From the NCBI GenBank assembly GCA_028554645.1, contig JAQOOI010000031.1, positions 124,001 to 188,000 of the forward strand: a DNA stretch of 64,000 nucleotides, in the 5' to 3' direction. Within the stretch, counting starts at the first letter, position 1; each line of letters opens with the position of its first letter. Positions 20,032-30,789 of this stretch are shown in pieces. Source of the stretch: Omphalotus guepiniiformis. Taxonomy: Eukaryota; Basidiomycota; Agaricomycetes; Agaricales; Omphalotaceae. The position numbers were made by a program, and so were the translations under genes. The notes under the pieces are model-generated. The model saw only the letters and a list, made by a program, of their open reading frames with translations, did not search any database and had not been told where the DNA came from.

Positions 20032-23000
20032 TGACCCCCTCCTTAGGGACGGGACATCGTCCTAACTTCACTGCTAATGCTTCTGTCGGCATCTTCTTCG
20101 TTTCTACTACTTCCGTACATGCTTCAGGGATAGGTCGTAACAATGATGTCGGGAATAAGGAAATTGGGACCTCAATCTTTCTTAACTGAGGTGGTCGTGG
20201 TTTAGTGGGGAATTTTTTATGGAACTCTTCGATTGCTTCTTTTGCGTTTGCAAGGTTTGCTAATGGTTCCCATGTTTGTTCGTGCCGCGAGTATCCCTTC
20301 CATTGGACTTTGTATCCAAATCTCCCTCCCCTATATTTCCCTGAATCTACTATCTCTTCCACTTCGAACTCCGGTTCTTCTCCTTCTATCACTGGTGGCG
20401 GATTATCATTCTTAGGCTGCTCGGAGAATTCAGGCGGATGATAGGGTGACAGTAGAACTTCGTTAAAGACTGGATGTATCCTCTTCCAAGTCTTCGGTAT
20501 CTTTAGTTGATACGATGTCGCTCCAACTTTCTTTACGATTTCAAAAGGACCAAATCGTTTATCATCCAACTTCTTCATTGGTCGATCAGAAGTCAGGTTT
20601 GTCGCTTCAAGCCATACTTTGTCATTAGGCTTATATTCGACTGATGGTTTCCTCTTCTTGTCGTAATACCGAGTCATGTCTTCCTTTGCCTTCTTAAGCG
20701 CTGCCCCTACTTCATCCCTGATCTTGATCATCTTATCGGCAAATTCCTGTGCTGTGGGATTTGCCGACGGAGTTCTTGGAGCTGTTCCCTTATACGGATG
20801 TCGTCCCATATCCGCATAGAACGGAGTGACACCCGTCGCTGAGTGTATTCTGTCATTCAACACAAATTCTGCTGTTGGTAACCATTCATGCCAGTCGTTC
20901 TGATGTTGATTGATGAATAACCGGAGATAATGTTCAATCTCTTGGTTCATCCGTTCCGTCTGTCCATTCGTCTGTGGGTGATATGCCGTTGTGAAACTCC
21001 CCTGAATGCCTAATAACCGGTATAGTTCCTTCATGAATCGGGAATGATATTGAGGTCCCCGATCATGAATAATCTTTCTCGGTAATCCATGTATAGGAAA
21101 GATTTTGTCCCTATAGATTCTGGCCATTCCTTCAGACGTTAACGACATGTGTGTGGGTACCAAACGTGTTCGTTTGGTGAAATGGTCCACAGTCACACTT
21201 ATGGCATTAAAACCTCCAGCTTCCGGTAGTTCTCCGATCAGATCCGTTCCTATGACTTCCCAGGGACCTTGTGGAACATTGTTTGTGACTAGTGTTCCTG
21301 TTGGTTTGGTTCGATGAATCTTAGTGGCCTGGCACTTTTCACACCCTTTAACGTATTTCCGTACATCCTGAGTGATTCCCGGCCACCAATAGTTTCTTGT
21401 CACCAATTCCATGGTTTTGAACTGTCCTGGATGTCCCGTCAGAACGGTATCATGATGTAGTCCGATGATCTTTCCCCGTAACCTATTATCAATAGGCACG
21501 TAAATCCTATCCTGCCACGTCACAATTCCTTCCTCTGACTCGACCCAATCCTTCTCTTTTCCTTCTAAAGCCTTATTCACTAGATTATCCCGTACTTTTG
21601 ACTTTTTCTTGATAAGATCTAAGATCTCGTCTTCGGGCATCTCTAGTCTGTTGATCGAAAAAAGTTCCGGCTTTAAAAGTACCACATCCTCATTGTCTTT
21701 CTCCCCCGTCTCATGATTGGCCATCCTGGACAATGCATCTGGCTTTCCCATCGACTTTCCGGGTTTATGAATCAATGTAAAGTCATATTCGGATAATTCA
21801 GTGATCCATCGGGCTTGTCGACGATTCAATTTCTGAGGCTTTTTGAAATACTGAAGATTCTGATGATCTGTATAGATCTCAAATGACTCTTCCGCACCCA
21901 TCAGATACTGTCTCCAATCTGCTAAGGAATCCATAATGGCCATCATTTCCTTATCATAGATCTCATAATTACGTTCCGTTTCATTTAGAGATCTAGATCT
22001 GAATGCAATAGGCCACCATTTTCCATCTATCTTTTGCGATAAGACAGCTCCGTTCGCATAATCTGAGGAATCTGCCTCGACTCTGAATTGTCCATGATCA
22101 CGGGGTATGGTTAGAACAACTTCTTTGGCAATTCTACTTTTGAGTTCTTCGAATGCCTGCTGTTGCTGCTCTGTCCATTCCCACTTTGAATTCCCAGTCA
22201 GTGATGACAATGGTTTCGCCACTTGACTGAATCCTCGGATAAATCGTCGGTAGAAATTACAGAAACCCAAGAAGGACTGTACTTCCTTCTTGTTTCCTGG
22301 TATTTTCCATTCTTTTACCGCTTTGACTTTCTTTGGATCCATCCGCACTTGTCCGTTTCCAACAAACACTCCAAGGTACTCGACATTACTGGTCTCGAAT
22401 TCGCACTTTTCAGGTCTAAGATACAACTTGTGTTGTCGTAATATATCTAACACCTGTTTTACAATTGACTCGTGCTCTTCGATTGTATTTGTAAAAACCA
22501 AAATGTCGTCTAAGTACACCATGACATGACCTTCATTGATCAAATCCCTTAAGATATGATTCATGAATGCTTGGAAGGTCGCCGGAGAATTTGTGAGACC
22601 AAAGAACATAACCGTTGGTTCAAAGAGCCCCCGATTAGTCCTAAATGCCGCCTTCCACTCATCACCTTCTTTGATCCGGATATTATTGTATCCCCATCGA
22701 ACATCCATTTTCGAAAATACTTTCGAATCCTTCAGTTTATCAATGAGTTCTTGAATGAGCGGCAACGGGTATTTGTTCTTTATCGTTGCTTCATTCAATT
22801 TCCGATAATCCTGGACGGGTCGAAGTTTCCCATCTTTCTTTGCCACAAAGAAGAATGGTGAGGCCATCGGTGACTTTGATGGTCTAATTCGTCCAGATTT
22901 CAGATTTTCCTTAATGAACTCATCTAAAACTTTCTGTTCCGAAGGATTTAATGGATAAACCTTGCAATCTACTGGCGTAAAGTCTGGCTTCAGTTCAATT

Positions 23001-24133
23001 GCATGGTCCCAGGGTCTTCGTTCGGGTAAATTTTGGAAATCGGCTTCATCAAAAACATCCTTGTACTCATTGACGTACTTGTCTGCTTTTGACTCAGTCT
23101 TTTTGCCTTTTCCAAAGTTCATACTCCGAAGATATCCATCCCAATTCAGGTAAAACAAGCGATCCCCTTCTTCCAGTTCCCGGACTTCAGCGTCGGATTC
23201 AGGTTTTAGGTAATACGGTATGTAACCACACTTCTTAGGACATCGATCAAACTTTAAGGTTGAATCGTTCCAATCTATATTGGGGTTATGACATCTTAAC
23301 CAATCGAGTCCCAGAAATATGTCCGTTTTGCCTAAATTTGTAACAGCAAGTTCAATGCGTTCTGCATGATCTCCCATTACCAATCTGACTTCTATGAACC
23401 CTTCAATTGAACCGTCCTCGTTTAAGGTACCATCAGCATTGTATACCGGCATCTTTACTGGTAATTTCTTAACAGTTAAGCCATGTCGCTCTACGAATTC
23501 TTTATTGACGCAAGAACCCGTTGCTCCACTGTCAAGTAATGCCGATGTTTCTATCTGCTTGCCACTTTCGATGTCATCGATTGTAACAGACAGCTTGAGA
23601 TCTCTGCCCTTAGTACCTTTTACGAACCGCAAGTTTTTCTTGAGTGACTTTACGGCTGTGACGGCTTCGCTAATGTCCAATGACCGGATCTGGGCAACCG
23701 TTTCTTCCGATGCTTCCCTGGCCCGACAGGTTGGCATCCATGCTCTCAAAATTCCCACCGCTCGTTCTGACTCATCCTCCCTTACTCTCTGCGCTATCCA
23801 TTCTGGTGAATTCGGCGGATAATGTTCTCTCACAGGTTTTGAATCGGACTTTGTAGATACTGAAGCAAATTTATTCTCAGGATGATTAAATACAAAGTGA
23901 AAATTGCTGTCCTTGTGATCTACACTAGACTGTTCCGATTCTAACTCAGAAGGACCTGTATTCACTTCTGAGCTCTGACAAAACCCGTGTCCGATTTCAA
24001 CCAGTTTAAGAACCAGCTCGGCGGCTGTTCTTCTTTCTTCTCTTCTTCCTGCACGTTCACCTGCCTCACTCTCTGACCCCGCTTCGCTGGACAATCCCGC
24101 GGGATATGCCCCCTCTGTCCGCAATTGAAACAC
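19982..24133 (-). CDS. Pol polyprotein of the chromovirus with C-terminal chromodomain
   Basis: A 1383-residue frame (from the first Met; the frame overlaps gag by 172 nt). In order it shows a retropepsin with LLDSGATGSC, RT with VYLDDILVF, RNase H (VEADSSDYANGAVLSQ), an integrase zinc finger (HHDTVLTGHPG...CEKCQ), a core with D (GTDLIGELP), D (IIHDRGPQYHS) and E (NGQTERMNQEIE), a GPY/F-like module (RFGPFEIVKKVGATSYQL) and a chromodomain (VEEIVDSGKYRGGRFGYKVQWKGY split over the usual aromatic positions, ending WEPLANL). Chromodomains of chromoviruses can guide integration to methylated histone H3. The last residues are encoded in the LTR. The frame differs from gag, implying frameshift expression. 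Confidence 0.93.
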   Translation of the reverse strand: MFQLRTEGAYPAGLSSEAGSESEAGERAGRREERRTAAELVLKLVEIGHGFCQSSEVNTGPSELESEQSSVDHKDSNFHFVFNHPENKFASVSTKSDSKPVREHYPPNSPEWIAQRVREDESERAVGILRAWMPTCRAREASEETVAQIRSLDISEAVTAVKSLKKNLRFVKGTKGRDLKLSVTIDDIESGKQIETSALLDSGATGSCVNKEFVERHGLTVKKLPVKMPVYNADGTLNEDGSIEGFIEVRLVMGDHAERIELAVTNLGKTDIFLGLDWLRCHNPNIDWNDSTLKFDRCPKKCGYIPYYLKPESDAEVRELEEGDRLFYLNWDGYLRSMNFGKGKKTESKADKYVNEYKDVFDEADFQNLPERRPWDHAIELKPDFTPVDCKVYPLNPSEQKVLDEFIKENLKSGRIRPSKSPMASPFFFVAKKDGKLRPVQDYRKLNEATIKNKYPLPLIQELIDKLKDSKVFSKMDVRWGYNNIRIKEGDEWKAAFRTNRGLFEPTVMFFGLTNSPATFQAFMNHILRDLINEGHVMVYLDDILVFTNTIEEHESIVKQVLDILRQHKLYLRPEKCEFETSNVEYLGVFVGNGQVRMDPKKVKAVKEWKIPGNKKEVQSFLGFCNFYRRFIRGFSQVAKPLSSLTGNSKWEWTEQQQQAFEELKSRIAKEVVLTIPRDHGQFRVEADSSDYANGAVLSQKIDGKWWPIAFRSRSLNETERNYEIYDKEMMAIMDSLADWRQYLMGAEESFEIYTDHQNLQYFKKPQKLNRRQARWITELSEYDFTLIHKPGKSMGKPDALSRMANHETGEKDNEDVVLLKPELFSINRLEMPEDEILDLIKKKSKVRDNLVNKALEGKEKDWVESEEGIVTWQDRIYVPIDNRLRGKIIGLHHDTVLTGHPGQFKTMELVTRNYWWPGITQDVRKYVKGCEKCQATKIHRTKPTGTLVTNNVPQGPWEVIGTDLIGELPEAGGFNAISVTVDHFTKRTRLVPTHMSLTSEGMARIYRDKIFPIHGLPRKIIHDRGPQYHSRFMKELYRLLGIQGSFTTAYHPQTNGQTERMNQEIEHYLRLFINQHQNDWHEWLPTAEFVLNDRIHSATGVTPFYADMGRHPYKGTAPRTPSANPTAQEFADKMIKIRDEVGAALKKAKEDMTRYYDKKRKPSVEYKPNDKVWLEATNLTSDRPMKKLDDKRFGPFEIVKKVGATSYQLKIPKTWKRIHPVFNEVLLSPYHPPEFSEQPKNDNPPPVIEGEEPEFEVEEIVDSGKYRGGRFGYKVQWKGYSRHEQTWEPLANLANAKEAIEEFHKKFPTKPRPPQLRKIEVPISLFPTSLLRPIPEACTEVVETKKMPTEALAVKLGRCPVPKEGVMLRMFSFFILSHCLYI

Positions 24134-24855
24134 TGCCCATTCCTTCGGGCCGCGTCAATGTCCATGGGTTTACCTGTACCCCCAAAGGTTGTTCCTGTGG
24201 CGTCTCTCCGATCACCACTTCCTGCTGCATTTTGCGGACTTTCTCTTCTTGGCGTAAACGCCGGTCGGTTCTGATTCTGATTCTTGCGCCATTCCTGACG
24301 CCTTCTCCATAGTTGATCAATCTTGATCACTACGTCCTTCCATTCCTCGTACACTTTGGGCAACTCGTCCCTCGTGTAGATGGCATCAATAGTTTTCTCG
24401 TTAATGCCCTTCTCAATGAGCCGCACCACATACGGGTCATCCTTCTTGTAATCCGCCTCCGTCAACAGTATCTCCAACTCCTGGAAATACTCCTCCGCCG
24501 TCCCCGCTCCCTGCTTTAACAACTCCACCTTCTCCTGCGCTGTCCTTTGCAGACCGGAATCTAGGAACGCCTTGTTCAAGGCTTGCTTGAACTGCGCCCA
24601 GTCCTTCTGCCACTTCTCATTGTCTTGGTCAAAATGGGTATTATAGTAATTATTGACCCATCCGTCTACAAGCTTCCCATTCATGAAAGAGATCGCAACA
24701 TCAATCCTTTCATCGTCGGTTGTGATACCGTTTTTCTTATCACGGATGTATGTGAAGAGTCTTCGACGCCAATTCTTGAATTCGGATTTGACGCCGGTGA
24801 AGTTATCGGGTTTGTTGAGGAGTGATTTTCCTCGCGAAGTTTCGATTTCAGACAT
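23962..24855 (-). CDS. Gag of the chromovirus
   Basis: A 297-residue frame with a capsid-like domain (AQFKQALNKAFLDSG, EYFQELEILLTEADYK), an Arg/Gln-rich linker and one CX2CX4HX4C knuckle (CFNCGQRGHIPRDC). Typical of small Gypsy Gag proteins in basidiomycetes. A leader of about 535 nt separates it from the LTR. Confidence 0.9.
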   Translation of the reverse strand: MSEIETSRGKSLLNKPDNFTGVKSEFKNWRRRLFTYIRDKKNGITTDDERIDVAISFMNGKLVDGWVNNYYNTHFDQDNEKWQKDWAQFKQALNKAFLDSGLQRTAQEKVELLKQGAGTAEEYFQELEILLTEADYKKDDPYVVRLIEKGINEKTIDAIYTRDELPKVYEEWKDVVIKIDQLWRRRQEWRKNQNQNRPAFTPRRESPQNAAGSGDRRDATGTTFGGTGKPMDIDAARRNGQCFNCGQRGHIPRDCPAKRGQRVRQVNVQEEEKKEEQPPSWFLNWLKSDTGFVRAQK

Positions 24856-25375
24856 TCTGATAGGAGTATGAGGTCGGGTAGAATAGGGAGATGATGCAAG
24901 AGATTTGTATGAAGGTGTGACAGGTGATGGGATAGTGGTTTCTTCGAAGAGACTGCTAAAGTTCCCCCAAGATTCCGTAATGGTAGAGTTTACTTCGGTC
25001 CGTCAGTAACCTCACGAAGAGATTTCGGGACCTTTTCTGCCTCTAATAGACGAGTTCCTAATCTGTGCTTGCTTGCTGAGTAAACCTGGGCGTGCCTTTC
25101 TAGGAGTGCACCTCGTTCCCCAAGCGCAAAGTCCCCTCCCCGAAGGTTGGTTATCAGACGATGCTTTCTGCTGCCAGTACCGAGTCGGACTCAACGTTAC
25201 TCGTTTGTACTATAGGCGCAATTACTCTAATGGAGCACAGATTCCTAATTCAGACGGAAACCCGAATATCAAAGGGAGAAAATGAAGTAAGCGTGTGAAG
25301 GTGAAGAGAAACTTACTTGCTACTGAAATAGCAACAAGAAGGCAAACTTGAATTGTGTTGGTCGGGTGAGTTGTG

Positions 25376-25390
25376 TTAGCTTCGATCTTA
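25376..25390 (-). other. self-priming primer-binding site
   Basis: Immediately inside the 5' LTR the minus strand reads TAAGATCGAAGCTAA. Fourteen bases are an exact reverse complement of an LTR segment at 25539-25552 just downstream of the TATA box. It does not start with TGG. This is the arrangement used by Tf1 of fission yeast, where the folded 5' end of the transcript primes reverse transcription. Confidence 0.65.
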
Positions 25391-25842
25391 TGTCAGCGAC
25401 TCGAGTTATAAACTCAAATAACCAAACACAATGATCTTAGTTTTACACGAGTAAGAGAAAAGCAGAAAATGGAATTGAGAACAGAGACGATACAAGGAAG
25501 TATGCTAAGTACAAGTCTAAACTCGAGGAGTTATTGACAAGATCGAAGCTAAAGAAATATCTACCTAAGCGGACTTATTATATACGTAAATAAAACCCTA
25601 AACCCTGGGCTATAACCCTTGACTAATACACCGTGTGTCTACCATGAGTTCGATCGCCTCAAGTACTTCATTAATGATCGTGATCGCCTTGAGGTCTACA
25701 TGCTTGATCTCGATCATCATGCTACATATGTATGTATTTAATATAACCCTAGATCTATAACTTACGATGTTATCTACTGATAATAAAAGTGTCTATATGT
25801 ACAAACAATGAGATAAGATGAAAAAAGAAAACATTCGTAACA
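25391..25842 (-). repeat. 5' LTR of the chromovirus
   Basis: 452 bp. On the minus strand it has TATATAA (plus coordinates 25578-25584) about 26-32 bp before position 25552, where the segment complementary to the primer-binding site starts. That is the expected place for the transcript 5' end in a self-primed element. Confidence 0.93.
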
Positions 25843-25847
25843 ACCTC

Positions 25848-26006
25848 AACCAAGACGACAACGGCGATGAAGATGGAGACCAAGACGAGGATGACGACAG
25901 CGACCACCACAGTAGAGGCGGGGGCAGCAAAGAGCAAAGGGCACATGGCCTTACTCAAGAGGAGTTGGATGAGCTTTCATGGGACCCTGATGCCAATGAG
26001 GAGTAG
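25848..26006 (+). pseudogene. 3' end of the split host gene
   Basis: After the second element and one ACCTC copy are removed, CAC CTC joins AAC CAA in frame. The sequence continues the acidic Asp/Glu/Asn-rich tail and ends with a TQEELDELSWDPDANEE-type C-terminus and TAG at 26004-26006. The match of composition and frame on both sides of a 6.3 kb insertion is strong evidence that these segments were one gene. Confidence 0.75.
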
Positions 26007-27352
26007 AGCTCACATCTAGAAATTAATAGCTTAAGTAGATAGCTTAAATAGACAATTTAGTTTCAATTTATTCTCTTTTTCCTTCATACTGCATCTAAAA
26101 CTAAGTCTATGGACTTTAAAAGGGCGGGAGAGGGGCGCGAGGACCGTCGGGCATAGAGGGAAGCCGCCCCGGACCGCCTACACCCGTTTCCGACCATGTC
26201 CGAAAGTCCTACTAGGTCCGATTACACGTTACTAATACTACTCGTACTATAACTCCCCTGGGCACCCAACTTTAAGCAACTGGCCGATTCCAAGGGGAAT
26301 CCGCTTGTACAGCGTCGGATCAATGGGTCCACATGTCACTTCTGATCAATATTATATTTGGTAATATTAGGTGAGCGCTGCTAGGCGCTGCTCCTGATCT
26401 GCGCAGATCTGCGCAGATCGATCAGGACTCGGAGCGCTGGACAAGTTTGAACTTTTTTACCAAACTTGAAACCGGTGCCCGCCCATACATACTCCATACG
26501 TCAGCTCTAGCAGGGTCCTCACCGGACAAAAATATTTGGCACGACAGGCGCGGGATTAGAATTCGGTTTGGATTTGGGAAGGGGTATTTTCTGATTTCGG
26601 ACACCACGGCGGGATTAGAATTCGGTTTGGATTTGGGAAGGGGTATTTTCTGATTTCGGACACCGCGGCTGGATTTCGATTTCGGTTTCGATTTCGGACA
26701 CCACGGCTGGATTTCGGGCACTAGTTTCGATTTCGGTTTCGACTTCGATTTCGGACACCACGGCTGGATTTCGGGCACTAGTTTTGATTTCGGTTTCGGC
26801 TTCGATTTCGGACACCGCGGCTGGATTTCGGGCACTAGTTTCGATTTCGGTTTCGGTTTCTATTTCGGCTTCCTGAGGGCCACCCCAGCACTTTTCCACG
26901 GGTGCCCAAAAGCCGCGCGCTTACCATTGTTTATATGTATGGATGCTTACAAAATTGCCTGGCGCAACAGCTCTCTGCTGTTTCTTTGCGTACGCCACAC
27001 ACCTAGTTGCAGAAATTCTCTTGAAGGAGATCCAAGCTGGAAATAAGAGCCTTGGCTAGGTTCCAGCCATCTTTGGGTGATGGACATGCCAATGACCTTT
27101 GATGCTATATGTTTTATGTTTCATTTCTGCCTCTCATTTCAATTCCTAGTTTTTGTTTTACTGTGCCAAAGCAGGTGTTAGGCCTTGAAAATTCATGCTG
27201 GTGGTTTCTGAGGTAAGCTCACTTTCCCTCTTATATCAAACTTTCTTTCTTCACTAATGTCATCACCTTGGTGCTTTCTGGGTTGATAGTTGTGAAGAGT
27301 TTGTGCACACAATTTATATACAAATTAATGTTTATAAATAAAAAATATACTA
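26007..27352. other. noncoding tract with a palindrome and a minisatellite
   Basis: No gene was recognised. A GC-rich patch lies at 26120-26200, and a near-palindrome with CCTGATC/GATCAGG arms around TGCGCAGA repeats at 26393-26426. The rest is low-information AT-rich DNA. Confidence 0.5.
26547..26875. repeat. minisatellite with TTTCGG-rich units
   Basis: Two units of about 60 bp containing GATTAGAATTCGG are followed by at least three diverging units of about 60 bp built from GATTTCGG/GGTTTCGG blocks and TTTCGGGCACTAG. The minus strand is open across it and would encode PEIQPWCPKSK-type repeats. That is a by-product of the repeat rather than evidence of a gene. Confidence 0.7.
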
Positions 27353-29186
27353 TTAATTTCTATTCTGTGCTGCATGTCTTGCAAAGTTCATAGCTTCAAG
27401 CCACAAAGCCTTGTGAGACTGAGCATCTATCCCACTGTAAAAGGGAAAGCTGCGCAAGTGAGCTTCCATTCTATCCACAGTATCTCCAGACAGAGGACAT
27501 GAAGTTTCTGGAACCTCCACATGGTTCATGTGCTCTGGCACTGCACTATCAAATGGATTATCTTGAGCTTGATCTGGATGCTGAGTCTGATGATGTGCCC
27601 GCAATCTTGAATTATCAAGATCATTCCAATCAATTCCATAATGATCATATTCTCCGTCTGCAAAGTGTGGATCATCTTGAGGGATCTGTGCTAGATGCAT
27701 AGAGTAATCACCAATCTGAGCTGCTCCAAGTGTGTACATGACATGTGGAGATCGGTAAGTGTTGGTTTGGCTTCCCAAAGTATGGAAGTTCCAAGTCTGC
27801 ATAAAATCATATGCATCTTGGTTAATGCGAGGAAGAAAGAGAATGTGAAGCAGCCAGAGATGGGCATCATTGTTGATATTGAGACCATGGTTGATTTCCA
27901 AGTCTTCAAAAAAGTTCTTCCACTTTTTTCCAAAAGCAGAAGTGACATCAACCCAAAGGCGCTCAATGCGGATATTATGGACTGATCTATAGATATTATT
28001 GAGTAAATCCAACTATAATATAAACAAACACAATACTTACTTTCCATAGATATATGAACCACGCCCAGGGCCTCGAACCTCATTCATCCGAGCAGCTACC
28101 ATGACATTTTCTGTACCATGATCACCTCTAACTCTGCTTGGATATCCGCGCACATCACATATAGCTTCAAATAAGTCATAAGTTGTTTCGCAGCGATTAT
28201 TATCACTTGCGCGAATGCCAAGTAGATATCGGCTAAATCCATCAATGAATGCATGGATTACAATGCGGTATTTGATAAGACCTGCACCAAATTAGAGCTA
28301 TTTGAGTTTGTTTTGAAGGAATAACCTACCATGCTGCCCATCATGGTGCCATAATGAGTTTGGACCAGGCACTGAATATGGAGCACGAGGTATTCTCCGG
28401 TGAGCAAATGATCTTGTGCTTGGACCAGCTACTCGACTAAACGAATTCTGAAGTTTACTTCGGGGAACTCGATATCCCATTTGCAGCAGATATCCATCAA
28501 TCATTCTTCTTCCAAAAGAAGGAAATTGTACATGAATCTGATGCACAAGTTGATCTAACTCTTGATCCGATAGTAAAGCCAAGTCACTACTGCGACCCGG
28601 ATGATATTGTCTGATCAGAGTTCCATCAGCTTGTGCAATAGTATCATATACTGCAGGACCAGCGGGTGAAAATCCATGTTCTACTAAGCGCCTCCGAATT
28701 GTCCGGCCACTGCAATGGAAAACAGATCCAATCTCATTGCAAGAAGTTCTTGAAGCATTTGTGAATTTTAAGAGTGCTTCTGGATCAATGTATTTGCGAG
28801 GTCTACCACGGCGGCCAGATGATGACACAATCTGCTCTTCTACTGCAAATGGTGGCTGAGCTGGTGGTTCTGGACAGCGGTTCTGCGCAACTTCTACATC
28901 GTGAATCATTTGCTGGAGAGACCCACTATAAATTCTGAAGTCCCATTCTGCGACCATATGTGCATACTATATAAATATAATTTGATATCTGAATTTATTC
29001 ATAATCAAGCAAAATACACACCTGAAAAAATTCATTGAGTAAGGCCTGACAGGCTCTCATGACAATGCTCAGTTGGAAAGAGTTTCCCAGCTGTGATTGC
29101 AATGCATGTGATACCTGCTCCTTCATTCTGTTGAATTTTTCATTTAGAGTAACAGCAGCAAGTTGGCTAGTTTCTGTGATAGACAT
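27353..29186 (-). CDS. integrase-core (rve-like) transposase family protein
   Basis: Four exons (29186-29022, 28966-28330, 28281-28041, 27986-27353) join in phase. The protein has an N-terminal helical region and a GRPRKYIDPEAL element with a following helix-turn-helix-like segment (NEIGSVFHCSGRTIRRRL). The integrase-type catalytic core shows D in LWHHDGQHG, D in RVRGDHGTEN and E in NIRIERLW. These three acidic residues and spacing match the integrase-core proteins common in Agaricomycetes, which resemble domesticated or mobile DDE enzymes. A longer first intron to ATG about 29505 (MDI then KTSQLAA) is a possible alternative start. No flanking terminal repeats were recognised, so mobility is unproven. 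Local base composition is AT rich. Confidence 0.75.
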
Positions 29187-29658
29187 GAAGCAATAAAAGT
29201 AGATGTGGATATGCAAGATATCTTGATTCCAGTCAGCTATTTAAATTTCTCATATATAGCTAGTCATTTCCAAAAGTATCAAAGTGCAGTTATGTTTTAC
29301 AGATTTTTGCAAAAAAGGAAAGTTTGTAGATATCAATCTTTATTTGAGTTTTATCAGAATCAAAAGCATATCATAGTCCAACTTGACTGCGCAAAAAATG
29401 AGCATATAGTACTGTTCATATTTAAAAATCACAATTGCAATTTTCTGGCCTTGAGTCCTAATTCCCATAATCTATTCAAATTCAATGGAAATTGAAACTC
29501 ACTAATATCCATCTTTCTTTCTTCAATAAAATGCTCCTGGTTAAGTAGATGGGTGAAATCTGGCTGTATTTGGCTTTTACAAGCAAAAACCAAAACATCA
29601 GATCAAAGATTAAGAATCTGAAGAGACAAGGGGAATAGCAAATTTGATGGGTTGATAA

Positions 29659-30789
29659 TCACAAGGAGAGGTGCTGAGTAAAATTGAAGTGTGTCCAAGT
29701 TGAAAGCTGCATCATAGGTGAAAGTATCCAGGCGCATGAAAAGATGTGAAAGCTTGGGCAAAAGCGAAAGTCTAATTGCTCATGCAGATAAGATGTTCCT
29801 GGATCACAATGATAAACAATAGTGAGGCGTTCAACTTGAGGCCAGAGCTGCCTATATATGAGATAGTTGATGCTTTGGAAAGATAAGCCGCGATGGATCA
29901 GAAGTTCCGGATTCACAACCTCAATAGAAGCATATAGCTCAACTAAATGAGGGAACACTATCAAGGGGTCCTCGGAACGCAGTTCTGGCACACCCGGTAG
30001 GCCGGTCGGTTGGTTCCCAGGGTCCTTAAAAAAATTTTTGGGTCAATATTTTACACAGCAGATGCAGCATTTTGGGCAGTCATATACATTGTCAGAGTAA
30101 TTCATACAGCTATATGGTCTTGATTTAATTTAGTTTATCCAAATATGAGTACAAAAGAGCTCAAAAGAAACAAACAAACTGTATACTGCAAGACATTGTT
30201 CCGTGAGTTTAAGTGTTTTTTCTGAGTAAGTATCAATACTAATGATGTTATAGTACAATGATTTGTCCCTCAAAGAGACTGCAAGACTGTGTTTGTGAGT
30301 GATTATTACATCTAATATCATTCAGTACTCACAGCCCATTCTTCGTAGTATCACATAGTGTGTGTTGGGTTGGAGAGAAAGTGATCTCGTTGGGAAAGTG
30401 TTTCAAAAAGGGATGAACCGGATCCCCTGGCCGCAACACAGATCATGTGCTCCCTACCCAATATAGTATATCATTCTCACAGCCAGCTGGTTGGTTGGTC
30501 GTGAACCCACAAAAAAAAAAAATAGACCCTATATCACATTCTGAATTCCCGACACCCCCTTGAACACTATACTGCTCTGAGATAGAGTCTGAGATAGTAA
30601 ATAATGAAGTATGTCGGTGCAGATATAGAGATGGCTGATATATTGGGATGTGAGCTCAAGCAACTTGAATGCAAGCTGCGAGTCATCTTCATAGTTAAGA
30701 GATTGATCAATATCTGACCATGCAGGAGCCCATAGAAAATAGAATGTGATATTCTTGATATATGCTGCAAGTTCTGCAGAATTTATCAA
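29659..30789 (-). pseudogene. F-box/LRR-like gene remnant with internal insertion
   Basis: Two minus-strand open segments look like parts of one protein: 30529-30789 (INSAELAAYIKNITFYFLW, then LSQTLSQSSIVFKGVSG) and 29659-29991 (PELRSEDPLIVFPHLVELYA...). Leu-rich spacing and the order CRSL-helix-LxELY suggest an Agaricomycete F-box protein with degenerate LRRs, but no F-box itself was identified. The intervening 29992-30528 has stops in all frames and ends with poly-A and GGTTGGTTGG motifs on both sides, so an insertion is likely. Low confidence on family. Confidence 0.35.

Larger units (their letters stand above)
19580..25842 (-). mobile_element. 6.3 kb Ty3/Gypsy chromovirus
   Basis: 452-bp LTRs (19580-20031 and 25391-25842), starting TGTCAGC and ending GTAACA, are flanked by perfect ACCTC duplications (19575-19579, 25843-25847). 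I saw a single LTR difference (19919 C versus 25730 T, at a CpG). gag and pol on the minus strand are both open, and pol ends with a chromodomain, so this copy looks competent. It lies in the last coding part of the host gene. Confidence 0.95.

Noticed and set aside
26393..26426. Short repeats suggesting a CRISPR-like array
   Set aside because: No regular repeat-spacer structure, and the genome is eukaryotic.
26422..26899. Minus-strand ORFs encoding PEIQPWCPKSK repeats
   Set aside because: Open only because the minisatellite unit length keeps the frame open; no gene context.
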